From: Cryobacterium glucosi
GTDB lineage: Bacteria; Actinomycetota; Actinomycetes; Actinomycetales; Microbacteriaceae
DNA: 64,000 bases
Direction of reading: 5' to 3'
Assembly: GCF_004402235.1 (NCBI RefSeq)
Contig: NZ_SOFS01000019.1
Span: 1-64,000 of the forward strand
Part shown: in pieces, positions 34,483-43,400 of the stretch
Layout of the letters: every line of letters starts with the position of its first letter
Numbering within the stretch: position 1 is the stretch's first letter
Notes under the pieces: model-generated
Told to the model about the DNA's origin: nothing
Database searches by the model: none
What the model saw: only the letters and a program-made list of their open reading frames with translations
Program-made: the position numbers and the translations under genes

Positions 34483-35286
34483 ATGACCACGGTTGACGCA
34501 AAGGGACCGAGCGGCACCGTGCAGGGCGCCCAGGTGACGGCCCGGATCGCCCTGCTTCTCCGGCTCGTGGGCCGCGCGCCGGGCGGGGCTGCGCTCTCCG
34601 ACATCGTGCGGGACTCCGGCCTGACCCGGCCGACCGTGCACCGCCTGCTCACCTCGCTCGCCGCAGAGGGGCTGCTCGACCACGATCCCGTGCGGCACAC
34701 CTGGCACTACGGGCCCGAGATCTTCGTGATGGGGGTCGTCGCCGCCGACCGATACCCGATCGAGGAGCTCGCCCGGCCGAGCCTGCGCCGGCTCGCCGAG
34801 GAGACCGGCGAGAGCGCCTTCCTCTCCATCCGCCGAGGCGCGGAGACCGTCTGCCTGCTGCGGGAAGAGGGCAGCTTCCCGATCCGGTCGTTCGTTCTGC
34901 ACGAGGGCGTGCGGTTCCCGCTCGGCGTCGCCTCCGCCGGGCTCGCGATCCTCGCGTACCTGCCGGAGGACGAGGTGACGGCATTGCTGGGCGGCGAGCT
35001 CGCAGCGACGTGGGGTCCGGCGCACACGGCGGCGGGCATCCGCTCGAACCTCGAGCTCACCCGCACCACGGGGTATGCGGTCAACCCCGGGCTGATCCTG
35101 GAGGGCAGCTGGGGCATGGGAGCGGCGATCTTCGATCGGTCCGGCCGGCCGGCGTGGGCGCTGTCCCTGACCGGGATCGAGCCCCGGTTCCGGCCGGAGC
35201 GACAGGAGTTCCTCGGTCGCCTGCTCCTCGAGGAGGCGAACCGGATCACCCAGGAGTTGCAGAAGCCCGGCCCGCTCGCGCACTGA
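34483..35286 (+). CDS. IclR-family regulator of the CoA-transferase/thiolase operon
   Basis: 267-residue regulator. The winged helix (about 15-75) has TARIALLLRLVGRAPGGAAL and recognition helix LTRPTVHRLLTSLAAEGLLD. The effector domain has EETGESAFLSIRRGAETVCLL and GVASAGLAILAYLPEDEV, then SNLELTRTTGYAVNPGL. Divergent placement next to a ketoacid CoA-transferase operon fits PcaR/PobR-like IclR proteins that sense aromatic-degradation intermediates. AGGAG precedes the ATG. Two candidate operators lie in the 176-bp divergent region. Confidence 0.9.
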   Translation: MTTVDAKGPSGTVQGAQVTARIALLLRLVGRAPGGAALSDIVRDSGLTRPTVHRLLTSLAAEGLLDHDPVRHTWHYGPEIFVMGVVAADRYPIEELARPSLRRLAEETGESAFLSIRRGAETVCLLREEGSFPIRSFVLHEGVRFPLGVASAGLAILAYLPEDEVTALLGGELAATWGPAHTAAGIRSNLELTRTTGYAVNPGLILEGSWGMGAAIFDRSGRPAWALSLTGIEPRFRPERQEFLGRLLLEEANRITQELQKPGPLAH

Positions 35287-35344
35287 TCCGCGCAACCCTC
35301 ACGTGTCGCCGAGTATCGTCGTGGCTGGAATTCACCCCGGAAAC

Positions 35345-35379
35345 GACAAAAGGACCGGGGCCGCTGGGCCACGATCCTT
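35345..35379 (-). terminator. Intrinsic terminator of the tRNA-Ala gene
   Basis: On the minus strand: a stem of about 13 bp with three mismatches (AAGGATCGTGGCC with GGCCCCGGTCCTT), a 4-nt loop, and a TTTT tail. It starts 12 bp past the tRNA 3' end. The opposite strand faces the end of the IclR gene. Confidence 0.7.
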
Positions 35380-35391
35380 CTGTCTTGCCGG

Positions 35392-35464
35392 TGGAGCTAA
35401 GGAGATTCGAACTCCTGACCTTCTCATTGCGAACGAGACGCGCTACCAACTGCGCCATAGCCCC
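35392..35464 (-). tRNA. tRNA-Ala (anticodon CGC)
   Basis: A 73-nt cloverleaf. The acceptor stem GGGGCTA pairs with TAGCTCC and includes the G3-U70 wobble, the identity element of alanine tRNA. The D stem is GCGC/GCGC, the anticodon stem TCTCG/TGAGA with loop TTCGCAA (anticodon CGC, reads GCG), the variable loop AGGTC, and the T arm AGGAG-TTCGAAT-CTCCT. The discriminator base is A. CCA is not encoded, since the DNA continues CCG. Confidence 0.95.
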
Positions 35465-35560
35465 CAACCGCTTATGAAGAATATCACGCGTTGGGCCTCG
35501 TTCTGAGCACACCCCGTGCGCGGCGACCTCCTGGCGGAACGGGGGTGCTCGTCCGAGTGC

Positions 35561-36658
35561 CTACCCGGCGGCGCGGCGGCGGCGCAGAACGGCGTCGAGG
35601 TCGGTCATTCCCGGCTCGGTCTCGCCGACGATGCCCATCGACGCGAAGCGGCTGACCGGTGCGGCGACCGTTGCCTTGCCCGCGACGGCGACCGGCCCTG
35701 TCTTCGTGACCGGCCTTGTGCCCACGTTCGTGCCCACGTTGCTGCCCAGGCTGCTGCCCTGGGCGAAGATCGTTCCGGTGTGCCGGAGCGGCGTGACCGC
35801 GACCTGCAGCTGGTCGGCTCGGCGGGCCACCTCGGCCTCCGCGGCTGCCCGGCGGAGCTGCGCGGCGGCATCCGCTGAAGCCATGGCGACCTGGGCGACC
35901 GTGCCGGGGGCGAGGTGCAGCGGGCGGGGCAGCGGGTGCGGCGTCCAGGTCTGCACGGGAACGGGGGTCTCCTCGAACTGCACCGGTTCGAAGTCCTGCC
36001 CGACGAGCGGCCGGGAGCGGGCTTCGGCGACGGCGGGGCCCGCGGCGACGGACCGGGCCCTGGCGTGCGCGCTGGTGCGGGCGAGGCGGTTGAGGGTGCC
36101 GAATGCGAGGACGCCGGAGGCGGCGCCGACGGCGAGGAGGACGGCCGAGCCGCCGGAGACCAGGGCGACGAGGCCGAGTGTGACGGCCAGGAGGCCGCCG
36201 AGGAGCACGAGGGTCGCGAGGGCACGCACGCGGCGCACGCGCCGGCTCCTGGCCGCTGCATGCCCGATGACAGTGGACTGGGCGACGCGTTGGGCGGCGG
36301 CCTGCACCGCGGCGACCTGCGCGGCGGCGGCGCGTTCTGCTGCGGCCTGGGCGGCGACCGCGCGGCGGGCGGAACTCGCGGCGGCCATCACGGCCTTGGC
36401 CTCGACGCGAGCGTCCTCCTCGGCCTGCGCGAGCAGCTTCTGCTGGGTCACGACCGTGCGGGCATTCGCCTCGAGTCGTACCTCCTGCGGAATCTCCGAC
36501 GTCTCCGCGAGGATACGCATGGTCTGCTGCAACCGAACCGCATTGCGTTCGATCGTGAGATATTGGCGTCGTCGGGTCCAGGTCGGCATCAAATAGGCCA
36601 CCCAGAGCACGGCGGCGACCCCCACCATGACTCCGCCACCCAGGACCTCGCTACTCAT
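35561..36658 (-). CDS. Conserved actinobacterial transmembrane protein (Rv0996-position homologue)
   Basis: 365-residue protein with one N-terminal span (about 8-26), a long Ala-rich coiled-coil cytoplasmic region, then two spans (about 148-190) and a disordered Pro/Ala-rich tail. Basic clusters (RSRRVRRVRA) precede the paired spans. It sits in the order TM protein - GNAT - galU - cyclo-ligase, as Mycobacterium tuberculosis Rv0996 does relative to rimJ, galU and the cyclo-ligase. In corynebacteria a membrane receptor (GlpR) for the MoeA-like protein Glp comes from this kind of neighbourhood, but homology here is inferred from position and architecture. No glp/moeA-like gene is present in this cluster. 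Confidence 0.75.
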   Translation of the reverse strand: MSSEVLGGGVMVGVAAVLWVAYLMPTWTRRRQYLTIERNAVRLQQTMRILAETSEIPQEVRLEANARTVVTQQKLLAQAEEDARVEAKAVMAAASSARRAVAAQAAAERAAAAQVAAVQAAAQRVAQSTVIGHAAARSRRVRRVRALATLVLLGGLLAVTLGLVALVSGGSAVLLAVGAASGVLAFGTLNRLARTSAHARARSVAAGPAVAEARSRPLVGQDFEPVQFEETPVPVQTWTPHPLPRPLHLAPGTVAQVAMASADAAAQLRRAAAEAEVARRADQLQVAVTPLRHTGTIFAQGSSLGSNVGTNVGTRPVTKTGPVAVAGKATVAAPVSRFASMGIVGETEPGMTDLDAVLRRRRAAG

Positions 36659-36739
36659 GCTCCCTACGGTATGAGTCAGGGGCCGTTCCGGCGCTGATTA
36701 GACGGGGTGTGTCCGCCGACTCGCCGGTGAATCGACGAT

Positions 36740-36773
36740 TCTTTTTGCGCGGCGTGTCTTTTTGCGCGGCGTC
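36740..36773. repeat. 17-bp tandem duplication
   Basis: TCTTTTTGCGCGGCGTG is followed directly by TCTTTTTGCGCGGCGTC (16 of 17 identical) in the gap between the GNAT and membrane protein genes. Just upstream is the small palindrome GAATCG-A-CGATTC. It may affect expression of the downstream membrane protein gene. Confidence 0.9.
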
Positions 36774-36801
36774 TCTTGTGCGCGGGATTGTGGTTCGATG
36801 C

Positions 36802-37461
36802 TCAGTACTCGGCCACACCGAGCGGATGCGCCGCCGCGGCCCTGTCCGCGGGGGTCACCGCCGCAGCATCGGCGGGGGCTGCCCCGTCGCGCCAGCGGCG
36901 CAGCACGCCCTGGCGCACTTCCTCGGCCACGAGGGCGAAGCAGAAGTGGTCGCGCCAGTCGCCGTTGATGTGGATGTAGCGGCGGCGGAGGCCCTCGTAG
37001 CGGAAGCCGAGCTTCTCGACGACGCGCAGGGAGGGGCCGTTCTCCGGCCGGATGCAGATCTCCATCCGGTGCAGCCCGAGCTGCCCGAAGCAGTAGTCGG
37101 TCGCGAGGGCCACGGCGATCGGGGTGATCGAACGACCGGCGAACTCCTCGGCGACCCAGTACCCGATCGTCGCGCTCGACAGCGAGCCCCAACTGATCGA
37201 GGAGACGTTGAGCTGCCCGGCCAGCCGGCCCTGGAATTCGATCACGAACGGCAGGCCGTTCCCGGTGCGCGAGTGCGCGAGCAGGCTGCGGATGCTCGCG
37301 CGGGTGTCGAAGGACATCGGCGCATATGGGCTGGTCGCCTCCCAGGCGCGCAGCCAGCCTCGGTTCTCCATCAGGGAGCGTTCGAGGTTTTTGTCATCGC
37401 GCAGCCGGATGGGACGCAACGTCACATCACCGTCGAAGAGCGTCGGAATCGCGATCGCCAC
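36802..37461 (-). CDS. GNAT N-acetyltransferase (RimJ/RimL-like)
   Basis: Acetyl-CoA-dependent N-acetyltransferase, 219 residues, of the type that acetylates ribosomal protein N-termini or other amino groups. The N-terminal VTLRPIRLRDDKNLERSLMENR is RimJ-like, with WVAEEFAGRSITPIAVALATDY in place of the acetyl-CoA loop, then ICIRPENGPSLRVVEKLGFRYEG, a hallmark of the group, and INGDWRDHFCFALVAEE. It lies between galU and the membrane protein gene in a conserved actinobacterial order. The C-terminal ~35 residues are Ala-rich and disordered. Confidence 0.9.
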   Translation of the reverse strand: MAIAIPTLFDGDVTLRPIRLRDDKNLERSLMENRGWLRAWEATSPYAPMSFDTRASIRSLLAHSRTGNGLPFVIEFQGRLAGQLNVSSISWGSLSSATIGYWVAEEFAGRSITPIAVALATDYCFGQLGLHRMEICIRPENGPSLRVVEKLGFRYEGLRRRYIHINGDWRDHFCFALVAEEVRQGVLRRWRDGAAPADAAAVTPADRAAAAHPLGVAEY

Positions 37462-37536
37462 AACCTGCCTGTCTACTCGGATTCAACTGGTGTTCCCCCA
37501 CTGTAGTCACCCGGATCAGTCCCCGAGTCACCCCGA

Positions 37537-38430
37537 TCAGTCGAGGGTGGCGGCGAATCCCTTGAGCCATGGGCGCAAGTCGGGACCGAGGTCTTCGCGG
37601 TCGACGGCGAGCTGCACGATGGCCTTGATGTAGTCGAGCCGGTCGCCGGTGTCGTAGCGGCGACCGCGGAAGATGACGCCGTAGACGCCGCCCGTGGTCT
37701 CGGGGTTCACCGCCATCTCCTGCAGGGCGTCGGTCAGCTGGATCTCGTTGCCCTTGCCCGGCTCGGTGTGCTCGAGCACGCCGAAGACCGAGGGGCGGAG
37801 CACGTACCGGCCGATGATGGCGAGGCTCGACGGGGCATCCGCTTCAGCGGGCTTCTCGACGAGGCCGGTGATGCGCACGACGTCGGGGTCGTCGGTGGCC
37901 TCGATCGCGGCGCAACCGTAGAGGTGGATCTGCGAGGGCTCGACCTCCATGAGCGCGATGACGCTCGTGTTGCGTTCGACCTGCTCGGTGAGCATCTTCT
38001 CGAGCAGCGGGTCGCGGGCATCGATGATGTCGTCGCCGAGGAGCACGGCGAAGGCCTCGTTTCCGACGTGCATCTTCGCGCGGAGGACGGCGTGGCCGAG
38101 GCCGAGCGGGTCGCCCTGGCGAACGTAGTGGATGTCGGCGAGGTCTGTCGCGAACTGAACCTTGGCGAGGCGGTCCTTGTCGCCCTTCTGGATCAGGACG
38201 TCCTCGAGCTCGGTCATCCGGTCGAAGTGGTTCTCCAGGGCGTTCTTGTTGCGCCCGGTGATCATCAGGACGTCGTTCAGGCCGGCCGCGACGGCCTCTT
38301 CGACGACGTACTGGATCGCCGGTTTGTCGACGACGGGGAGCATCTCCTTCGGCATTGCTTTCGTGGCCGGGAGGAAGCGAGTTCCCAGACCAGCAACGGG
38401 AATGACGGCTTTCGTGATGCGTGTACCCAT
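37537..38430 (-). CDS. galU: UTP-glucose-1-phosphate uridylyltransferase
   Basis: Makes UDP-glucose from UTP and glucose-1-phosphate for cell-envelope and glycan synthesis; 297 residues, the usual length. The nucleotide-binding signature AVIPVAGLGTRFLPATKAMP is at residues 8-27, followed by KEMLPVVDKPAIQYVVEEAV. VRQGDPLGLGHAVLRAK, VLLGDDIID and GLVEKPAEADAPSSLAIIGR are conserved, and FRGRRYDTGDRLDYIKA carries the C-terminal active-site residues. It is divergent from the 5-formyl-THF cyclo-ligase gene with only 34 bp between starts. Confidence 0.97.
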   Translation of the reverse strand: MGTRITKAVIPVAGLGTRFLPATKAMPKEMLPVVDKPAIQYVVEEAVAAGLNDVLMITGRNKNALENHFDRMTELEDVLIQKGDKDRLAKVQFATDLADIHYVRQGDPLGLGHAVLRAKMHVGNEAFAVLLGDDIIDARDPLLEKMLTEQVERNTSVIALMEVEPSQIHLYGCAAIEATDDPDVVRITGLVEKPAEADAPSSLAIIGRYVLRPSVFGVLEHTEPGKGNEIQLTDALQEMAVNPETTGGVYGVIFRGRRYDTGDRLDYIKAIVQLAVDREDLGPDLRPWLKGFAATLD

Positions 38431-38451
38431 GGCCCCTACGCTATCGGCATC

Positions 38452-38457
38452 TAGGAT
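38452..38457 (+). promoter_or_regulatory. -10 element for a leaderless cyclo-ligase transcript
   Basis: TAGGAT ends 7 nt before the ATG at 38465, so transcription should begin at or next to the start codon. There is no ribosome-binding site. It lies within the 34-bp divergent gap with galU. Confidence 0.45.
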
Positions 38458-38464
38458 GACTTAT

Positions 38465-39043
38465 ATGGACTCCGAGACCGTTCACCGAAAGCGGGCGCTC
38501 CGCGCCGAACTGCGTGAGCGCCGGCAGAACATGACCTCGGTCGAGACGGATGCCGCGACGGCGGGCTTCACCGCGAACCTGCAGAGCATCGTCGTCGACC
38601 TCAGCGCTCGCTCCATTTCCTGCTACCTGTCCGCCAGGAACGAACCCAATACCCGGCCGTTCGTGAACTGGGCCGAGGCCCAGGGCATCCGGGTGCTCTT
38701 CCCGGTCTCCCGGGACGACGGCCTGCTCGACTGGACCGTCGGCGAGGACCAGACCGAATTCCCCGGTGTCTCCGGGATGCCAGAACCCGCGGGCAGCCTG
38801 CTCGGGCCGATCGCGATCAATGACGTCGACCTGATCATCGTCCCCGCGGCCGCCGTCGACACGACCGGGCTGCGGATGGGCTGGGGCCGCGGCTACTACG
38901 ACAAGACCCTCGGGTCGATGGAGAAATGTCCCCCGGTCTACGCCGTCGTCTTCGACAACGAATACGTCGACTCCGTGCCGCGTGAAGTGCACGACCAGCC
39001 CGTCGACGGCCTGGTCACGCCCACGCGCATCATCACCTTCTAA
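38465..39043 (+). CDS. 5-formyltetrahydrofolate cyclo-ligase
   Basis: Converts 5-formyl-THF to 5,10-methenyl-THF with ATP in folate metabolism; 192 residues. The N-terminal basic helix KRALRAELRERRQNM is typical. The substrate and ATP loops are GPIAINDVDLIIVPAAAVD and the hallmark GLRMGWGRGYYDKTL. The C-terminal HDQPVDGLVTPTRII is conserved. The start at 38465 is supported by the TAGGAT hexamer; an in-frame ATG 9 nt upstream is the alternative. It is followed by FmdB and MscL genes, a frequent actinobacterial order. Confidence 0.95.
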   Translation: MDSETVHRKRALRAELRERRQNMTSVETDAATAGFTANLQSIVVDLSARSISCYLSARNEPNTRPFVNWAEAQGIRVLFPVSRDDGLLDWTVGEDQTEFPGVSGMPEPAGSLLGPIAINDVDLIIVPAAAVDTTGLRMGWGRGYYDKTLGSMEKCPPVYAVVFDNEYVDSVPREVHDQPVDGLVTPTRIITF

Positions 39044-39081
39044 CTCATCCACCCTCACGTTCATCTATTTCAATCAGGGTT

Positions 39082-39097
39082 CCCGGCGCGCGCCGGG
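39082..39097. terminator. GC palindrome between cyclo-ligase and FmdB genes
   Basis: CCCGGCGCGCGCCGGG is a perfect 16-bp palindrome flanked by TT on both sides (GGTTCCCGG...CCGGGTTCC). It lies 20 bp before the FmdB ribosome-binding site, so it may attenuate or terminate the upstream transcript. Confidence 0.45.
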
Positions 39098-39117
39098 TTC
39101 CTACAGCCGGAGTTTCA

Positions 39118-39549
39118 GTGCCTACCTATTCCTACCGTTGCACCGAGTGCGACACCGCGTTCGATATCCAGCAAGCCTTCACCGACGACACGCTGACCGT
39201 CTGCCCGACCTGCGGCGGCAAGCTGCGCAAGGTGTTCTCCTCGATCGGCGTGAGCTTCACCGGTTCGGGCTTCTACCAGAACGACTCCCGCTCGGACGCG
39301 AAAGCGGCCCTGCAGGCGCACCCGAAGAAGCACGCCAAGTCGCACGCGGACACCGCGTCGCACGGCGAGAAGGGTTCGCACTCCGACAAGGGTTCTGACA
39401 AGCCCAAGAAGGCCGAGAAGTCGGAGAAGAAGTCGGGCGCGTCGTCCGAGAAGTCGGGCGGGGCATCCGCCGGCCCGTCGTCGTCATCGGTATCATCAGC
39501 ATCACGTTCGACCCCCACTTCGAGTGCGGCCCCGTCCGCAAAACCCTAA
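39118..39549 (+). CDS. FmdB-family zinc-ribbon protein with Lys/Ser-rich tail
   Basis: 143 residues. The N-terminal zinc ribbon (about 1-50) has MPTYSYRCTECDTAFDI and VCPTCGGKLRKVFSSIGVSF, giving two CxxC pairs. The rest is a low-complexity tail of Lys, Ser, His, Asp and Ala. FmdB-like proteins are thought to be regulatory, but their mechanism is not defined. The GTG start is preceded by GGAG at 5 nt. It is followed 10 bp later by mscL, probably in the same transcript. Confidence 0.88.
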   Translation: MPTYSYRCTECDTAFDIQQAFTDDTLTVCPTCGGKLRKVFSSIGVSFTGSGFYQNDSRSDAKAALQAHPKKHAKSHADTASHGEKGSHSDKGSDKPKKAEKSEKKSGASSEKSGGASAGPSSSSVSSASRSTPTSSAAPSAKP

Positions 39550-39559
39550 GGAGGGCCCC

Positions 39560-39994
39560 ATGATCCAGGGCTTTAAAGAATTCATCATGCGCGGCAACGT
39601 GATCGACCTCGCGGTCGCGGTCGTCATCGGCGCGGCGTTCACGTCCGTCGTCACCGCCATCGTCACCGGGATCTTCAACCCGTTGATCGCGGCGATCTTC
39701 AACGCGGAAGACATCTCCAAATCGATGAATGTCCCGTTGCCCGGCGGCGGCAGCCTGTCCTTCGGGCTCGTGCTCGCGGCGATCATCAACTTCCTGCTCA
39801 TCGCAGCCGTCGTGTATTTCGTGTTCGTGATGCCGATCAACAAGCTCAAGGAGGCGCAGGAGCGCCGCCGTGCGGCAGGCCTGCCGCCGAAGGACGCGAC
39901 CGTCCCCGCGACCGAGCTCGACCTGCTCACCCAGATCCGCGACCTCCTCGCCGCGGACGCCGCCAAGCCCGACACCGGCCCGTCCCCGAGGTAG
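39560..39994 (+). CDS. mscL: Large-conductance mechanosensitive channel MscL
   Basis: Tension-gated channel protecting against osmotic downshock; 144 residues, homopentameric. The signature MIQGFKEFIMRGNVIDLAVA is followed by VVIGAAFTSVVTAIVTGIFNPLIAAI (first span). The second span FGLVLAAIINFLLIAAVVYFVFV runs into MPINKLKE and the C-terminal helix TELDLLTQIRDLLA. The ATG has a strong AAGGAGG site. A palindromic repeat element begins 18 bp after the stop. Confidence 0.97.
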   Translation: MIQGFKEFIMRGNVIDLAVAVVIGAAFTSVVTAIVTGIFNPLIAAIFNAEDISKSMNVPLPGGGSLSFGLVLAAIINFLLIAAVVYFVFVMPINKLKEAQERRRAAGLPPKDATVPATELDLLTQIRDLLAADAAKPDTGPSPR

Positions 39995-40011
39995 CTCTCC
40001 AGCGGTCTCCC

Positions 40012-40103
40012 CCGAACCAATTCGACGGAGTTGCTGCCCGGAAAGCGCTTAGATCGCGCTCTCACGCGCCGCAAACCCCAAGAACTCCGTCGAATTCGTT
40101 AGG
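40012..40103. repeat. Palindromic repeat element (copy A), intergenic
   Basis: A 92-bp element with near-perfect 21-bp terminal arms (CCGAACCAATTCGACGGAGTT with AACTCCGTCGAATTCGTTAGG, 19 of 21 pairing). The interior differs from copy B at 14491, but the elements align along their full length in opposite orientation. It lies between the converging mscL and small hypothetical genes, where it could act as a terminator. Confidence 0.75.
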
Positions 40104-40147
40104 GCGCGGGGCTGGCAGGTGCGGCGACGACGGATGCCGGGCGCAGG

Positions 40148-40429
40148 CTACCAGTGCGGCGGGCGGTCCTGACGCAACTGGGCCTCGTTCGCGCTCCGTG
40201 ACGGCTCGGTTCCGGCGACGTGCGGTGCGACGCCGCCCTCCTCGCGCAGGACCGGCGGGTGCGGGTTCGGATCCGTGTCCGGCGCCGGCGTCAGTCGCGC
40301 CCGGCGGGCTCCGCCGCGGGCTTTCACGACGGACTGGCGCGGCGCTGACGCGGGATCCTCCGGGTCGAGTCCGTGCGACCGGTCGGCGGCACTCTCCGGG
40401 GTCTCGACCCAGTCGTCGGTGTCTTTCAT
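40148..40429 (-). CDS. Small hypothetical protein with conserved-looking C-terminus
   Basis: 93 residues, hydrophilic and mostly disordered (MKDTDDWVETPESAADRSHG at the N-terminus), ending in NEAQLRQDRPPHW. From memory, similar short actinobacterial proteins end in a comparable PPHW motif; this needs a database check. A GGGGAAAG site precedes the ATG. It begins 46 bp after the helicase-like gene on the same strand and is likely co-transcribed with it. The function is unknown. Confidence 0.6.
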   Translation of the reverse strand: MKDTDDWVETPESAADRSHGLDPEDPASAPRQSVVKARGGARRARLTPAPDTDPNPHPPVLREEGGVAPHVAGTEPSRSANEAQLRQDRPPHW

Positions 40430-40475
40430 AAAGCGTCTTTCCCCGGGAACACAGCCGTCTCGAAGGCGCGGCGGC

Positions 40476-43400
40476 TCACGCGTGCGGGTACTGCGCTGCC
40501 GGCGGCGTGGGGGGTGTGACGCCGACGAGGCCGGCGACGCGGGTGGCGACGGCGTCCGGGTTGCTGAACAGTTCGAAGGAGTGCACCCGCAGGTAGTGCC
40601 AGCCGAGTCGCCGCAGCACCTCTGGACGGAGCCTCAGCGACTCGCGCAGGCTCGCCCGGTCGACGACGGCATCCGTTTCGACGACGACGGCTCGACCGGC
40701 GTGCGAGCCCGCGAGGGCGAGCTTGCCGCGATGGCCGAGCGTCACGGTGACGCCGAGGCGTTCGAGGCGCTGGGCGAGGTCGACGAGCATCGGCTCGGTG
40801 GCATCGGGAACCTGCGCCTCGTTGTGCCTGGCTTCGGTCTCGGTGAGCACCTGGGCGAGGGCGAGGATGCCGTGGCGCTGGCGGTCCTCGTCGATGTCGG
40901 CGGGGCGGAAGCAGGAGACGATGTCCATGGCGCGACGGGCCCGGGTCATGCCGATCGCGAGCAGGCGGTCGCCGCCGGGTTCGCCGAGCGAGCCGAAGTT
41001 GGTCAGCAGGCGTCCGTGCGGGGTGCGGCCGTAGCCGATCGAGAAGATCACCCGGTCGCGGCTCTGGGCGACGGCCTGTTCGAGGGTGAGCACGGTGAAC
41101 GGTTCGGCCCGGTCCTTGAGGATGAAGTCGGCCAGGTCGGTGCGCTTGGAGAAGGCGGAAAGCACCGCCTGGTGCACGCGAACGGCGTGGCGTGCGCTCG
41201 CGGTGATCACCATGAGCGATTCGCGCGGGCGCTTGACGGCGTGGTCGAGCACGAGGTCGACGACCTTCGTGACCTCGGCGTCGACGCTCTCGACGGCTCC
41301 GCTGTCGGCGTCGGGCATGCCATGGCCGCCCGCGACGTAGTTCAGGGTGAGGCTGCCGTGACCGAGGTAGCTGCCTGCCCACGGGAGGGAGTCGATGCGG
41401 CCACCGTAGAAGCGGTGGTTGACGAGTTCGGTGAGGTCTTCGCCGCCGGCCCGGTAACTGCGGGTCAGGGTGAGGGTGGGCAGCAGTTCGCCGAGGCGGG
41501 CGAGGGCGGAGTCCGCGTGCAGGGCGTCGACGTTGGTTTCGCGCTCTGCGCGGTCTGCGAGGCTGACGCGGCTGACGCGCGCGTTGGCGTTCGTGCCGCC
41601 GCCGGCATCCGTGATGCCGGTCTCGAACGGCGACGGCGTCTGGGTGACGGGGTCGCCGAAGGCCACGATCTGCTTGCCGCGACGGATGGCGCCGACGTTC
41701 TCGGCGAGGGTCGTCGCGCCGGCGTCGACGAGGAGCACGGCGTCGAAGTGCTGGTCGTCGAGCTTGGAGACCTCGTACGGCGAGGCGAGCCAGACCGGGG
41801 CGAGCACGCGGCCGAGGTGCGGGGCCGCCTTGTTCAGGCGGGACGGGGTCGCGCGGTCGGCGCGCAGCAGGCGGCGAAGGCGGTCGGCCTCCTCGGGCCA
41901 GTCGACGATGCCGATCTTCCAGGTTTCGGCGAGGAGCCAGCCGAGGCGCTGCCCGGTCGTCGACGCGTGGGCCTCGTCGACGAGACGGAAGTCGGCCTCG
42001 AGCCGGTCGAGCACCTGGGTGTTCGCGTTCAGGAGCGCCTTGTCGGCACCGAGCATGGTCTCGAGCACGGACTGCCACCAGGCGAGCTCGAGTTCGTTGG
42101 CGACGTTCTCCTCTGAGACGTGCCGCTTCGCGAGGTCGGTCATCAGGGGGTCGAGGTTGTGTTCGCGCAGCGTTGCGAGCAGCGCGGTGCGCTCGTGCAG
42201 GTTGGCGAGCACCTCGCTCTCGGCGGCGAGGCCGGAGATCGTGTAGATCAGTTCCTTGACCGGGCGCATCGCGAGCTGCCGGTTCGTGCCGGTGTTGCGC
42301 AGTGGAATGTCGAGGGCCGCGAGGTCCTCGGAGACGCGCTGGAAGGCGACGTGGACGTCGGAGATCCCGACGGGCACCTCCGGCATGACGCCGGCGACGA
42401 CGTAACGCTGCCAGAGGGTGCGCTGCTGCTGGATCCGGCGGAGGCTGTCGTTCAGGTCGGTGACGTGCACGCCCGGCCGCAGGTATTCCTCGGCGAGGCG
42501 GCGCAGGCGCCGGCGGCTGGTGCCGGTCATGTCCGGAGAGTCGCGGCGGGCGGAGGTCGCCGAGATGAGCTCGGTGAGCGAACGGTCGAACACGGCCGGC
42601 TGGAACTTGTCGAGGGTGTCGCGGATGTCGAGCAGCAGCCGCAGGTACACGCCGAGCTCTGCGATGGTTTCGAAGGGCCGCAGCCGGGTCTGGCCGACGA
42701 GGCCGGCGGCACGCTCGAGCAAGCGCGGCAGCTCGACCTGGTTGACCCGCTTGGCGAGCTGGTGGGCAGCGGATGCCTCGGCCGGCACCGCGAAGGACGC
42801 CCCGTACCAGGGCGAGTCGCCTGGCCCGTAACGGAACTGGCCGAGCGCGGCCGCCTTGATCAGCGTCTGCGCCGCGGTCGCCCGGTTCTGGGCGAGGCGC
42901 TCGAGCGCGTGCCGCTCGAGCCGGGCGGTCGTCGACGGCGGGGAGGACAGCTGGGCGAGCCTTGCGAGTTCGCCGAGGGCGTCGAGTACGGAGACGCCGA
43001 GGGCAGGGTCGCGCCGGGTGAGGGCGCCGCGGTAGTCGAGCAGCACCTTGCGGAGCCGCACGAGGGCGTCGTCGACGTCGCCGACCATCGGCTGGACGGC
43101 CTTCTCGTTGCGGGTGATCGAGGCGATCAGGTCGCGGCGCAGCAGCCGTGGGGTGACGGCGACGCCGGGGAGGCCGACCTGGGTGAGGCGCTGGTTGATG
43201 CCGTCGAGGCTCGAGCGGCGGGCGCTCACGACGAGGACACGCTTGTGCTGGGAGATCAGGGAGCCGATCGCGTTGACGATCGTCTGGGTGCCTCCGGTGC
43301 CGGGCAGGGTCTTGACGACGAGGGAGTTCCCTGCCGCGATCTGCGCGACGACGTTCTCCTGTTCGGGGTCTGCGTCGAGCAGCAGCACGTCGGTCGCGGG

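Noticed and set aside
36786-36800. Shared GGGATTGTG-TTCGA stretch at about 27683 and 36786 as a repeat element
   Set aside because: Only about 15 bp are similar and the flanks do not align or form matching stems, so it may be chance.
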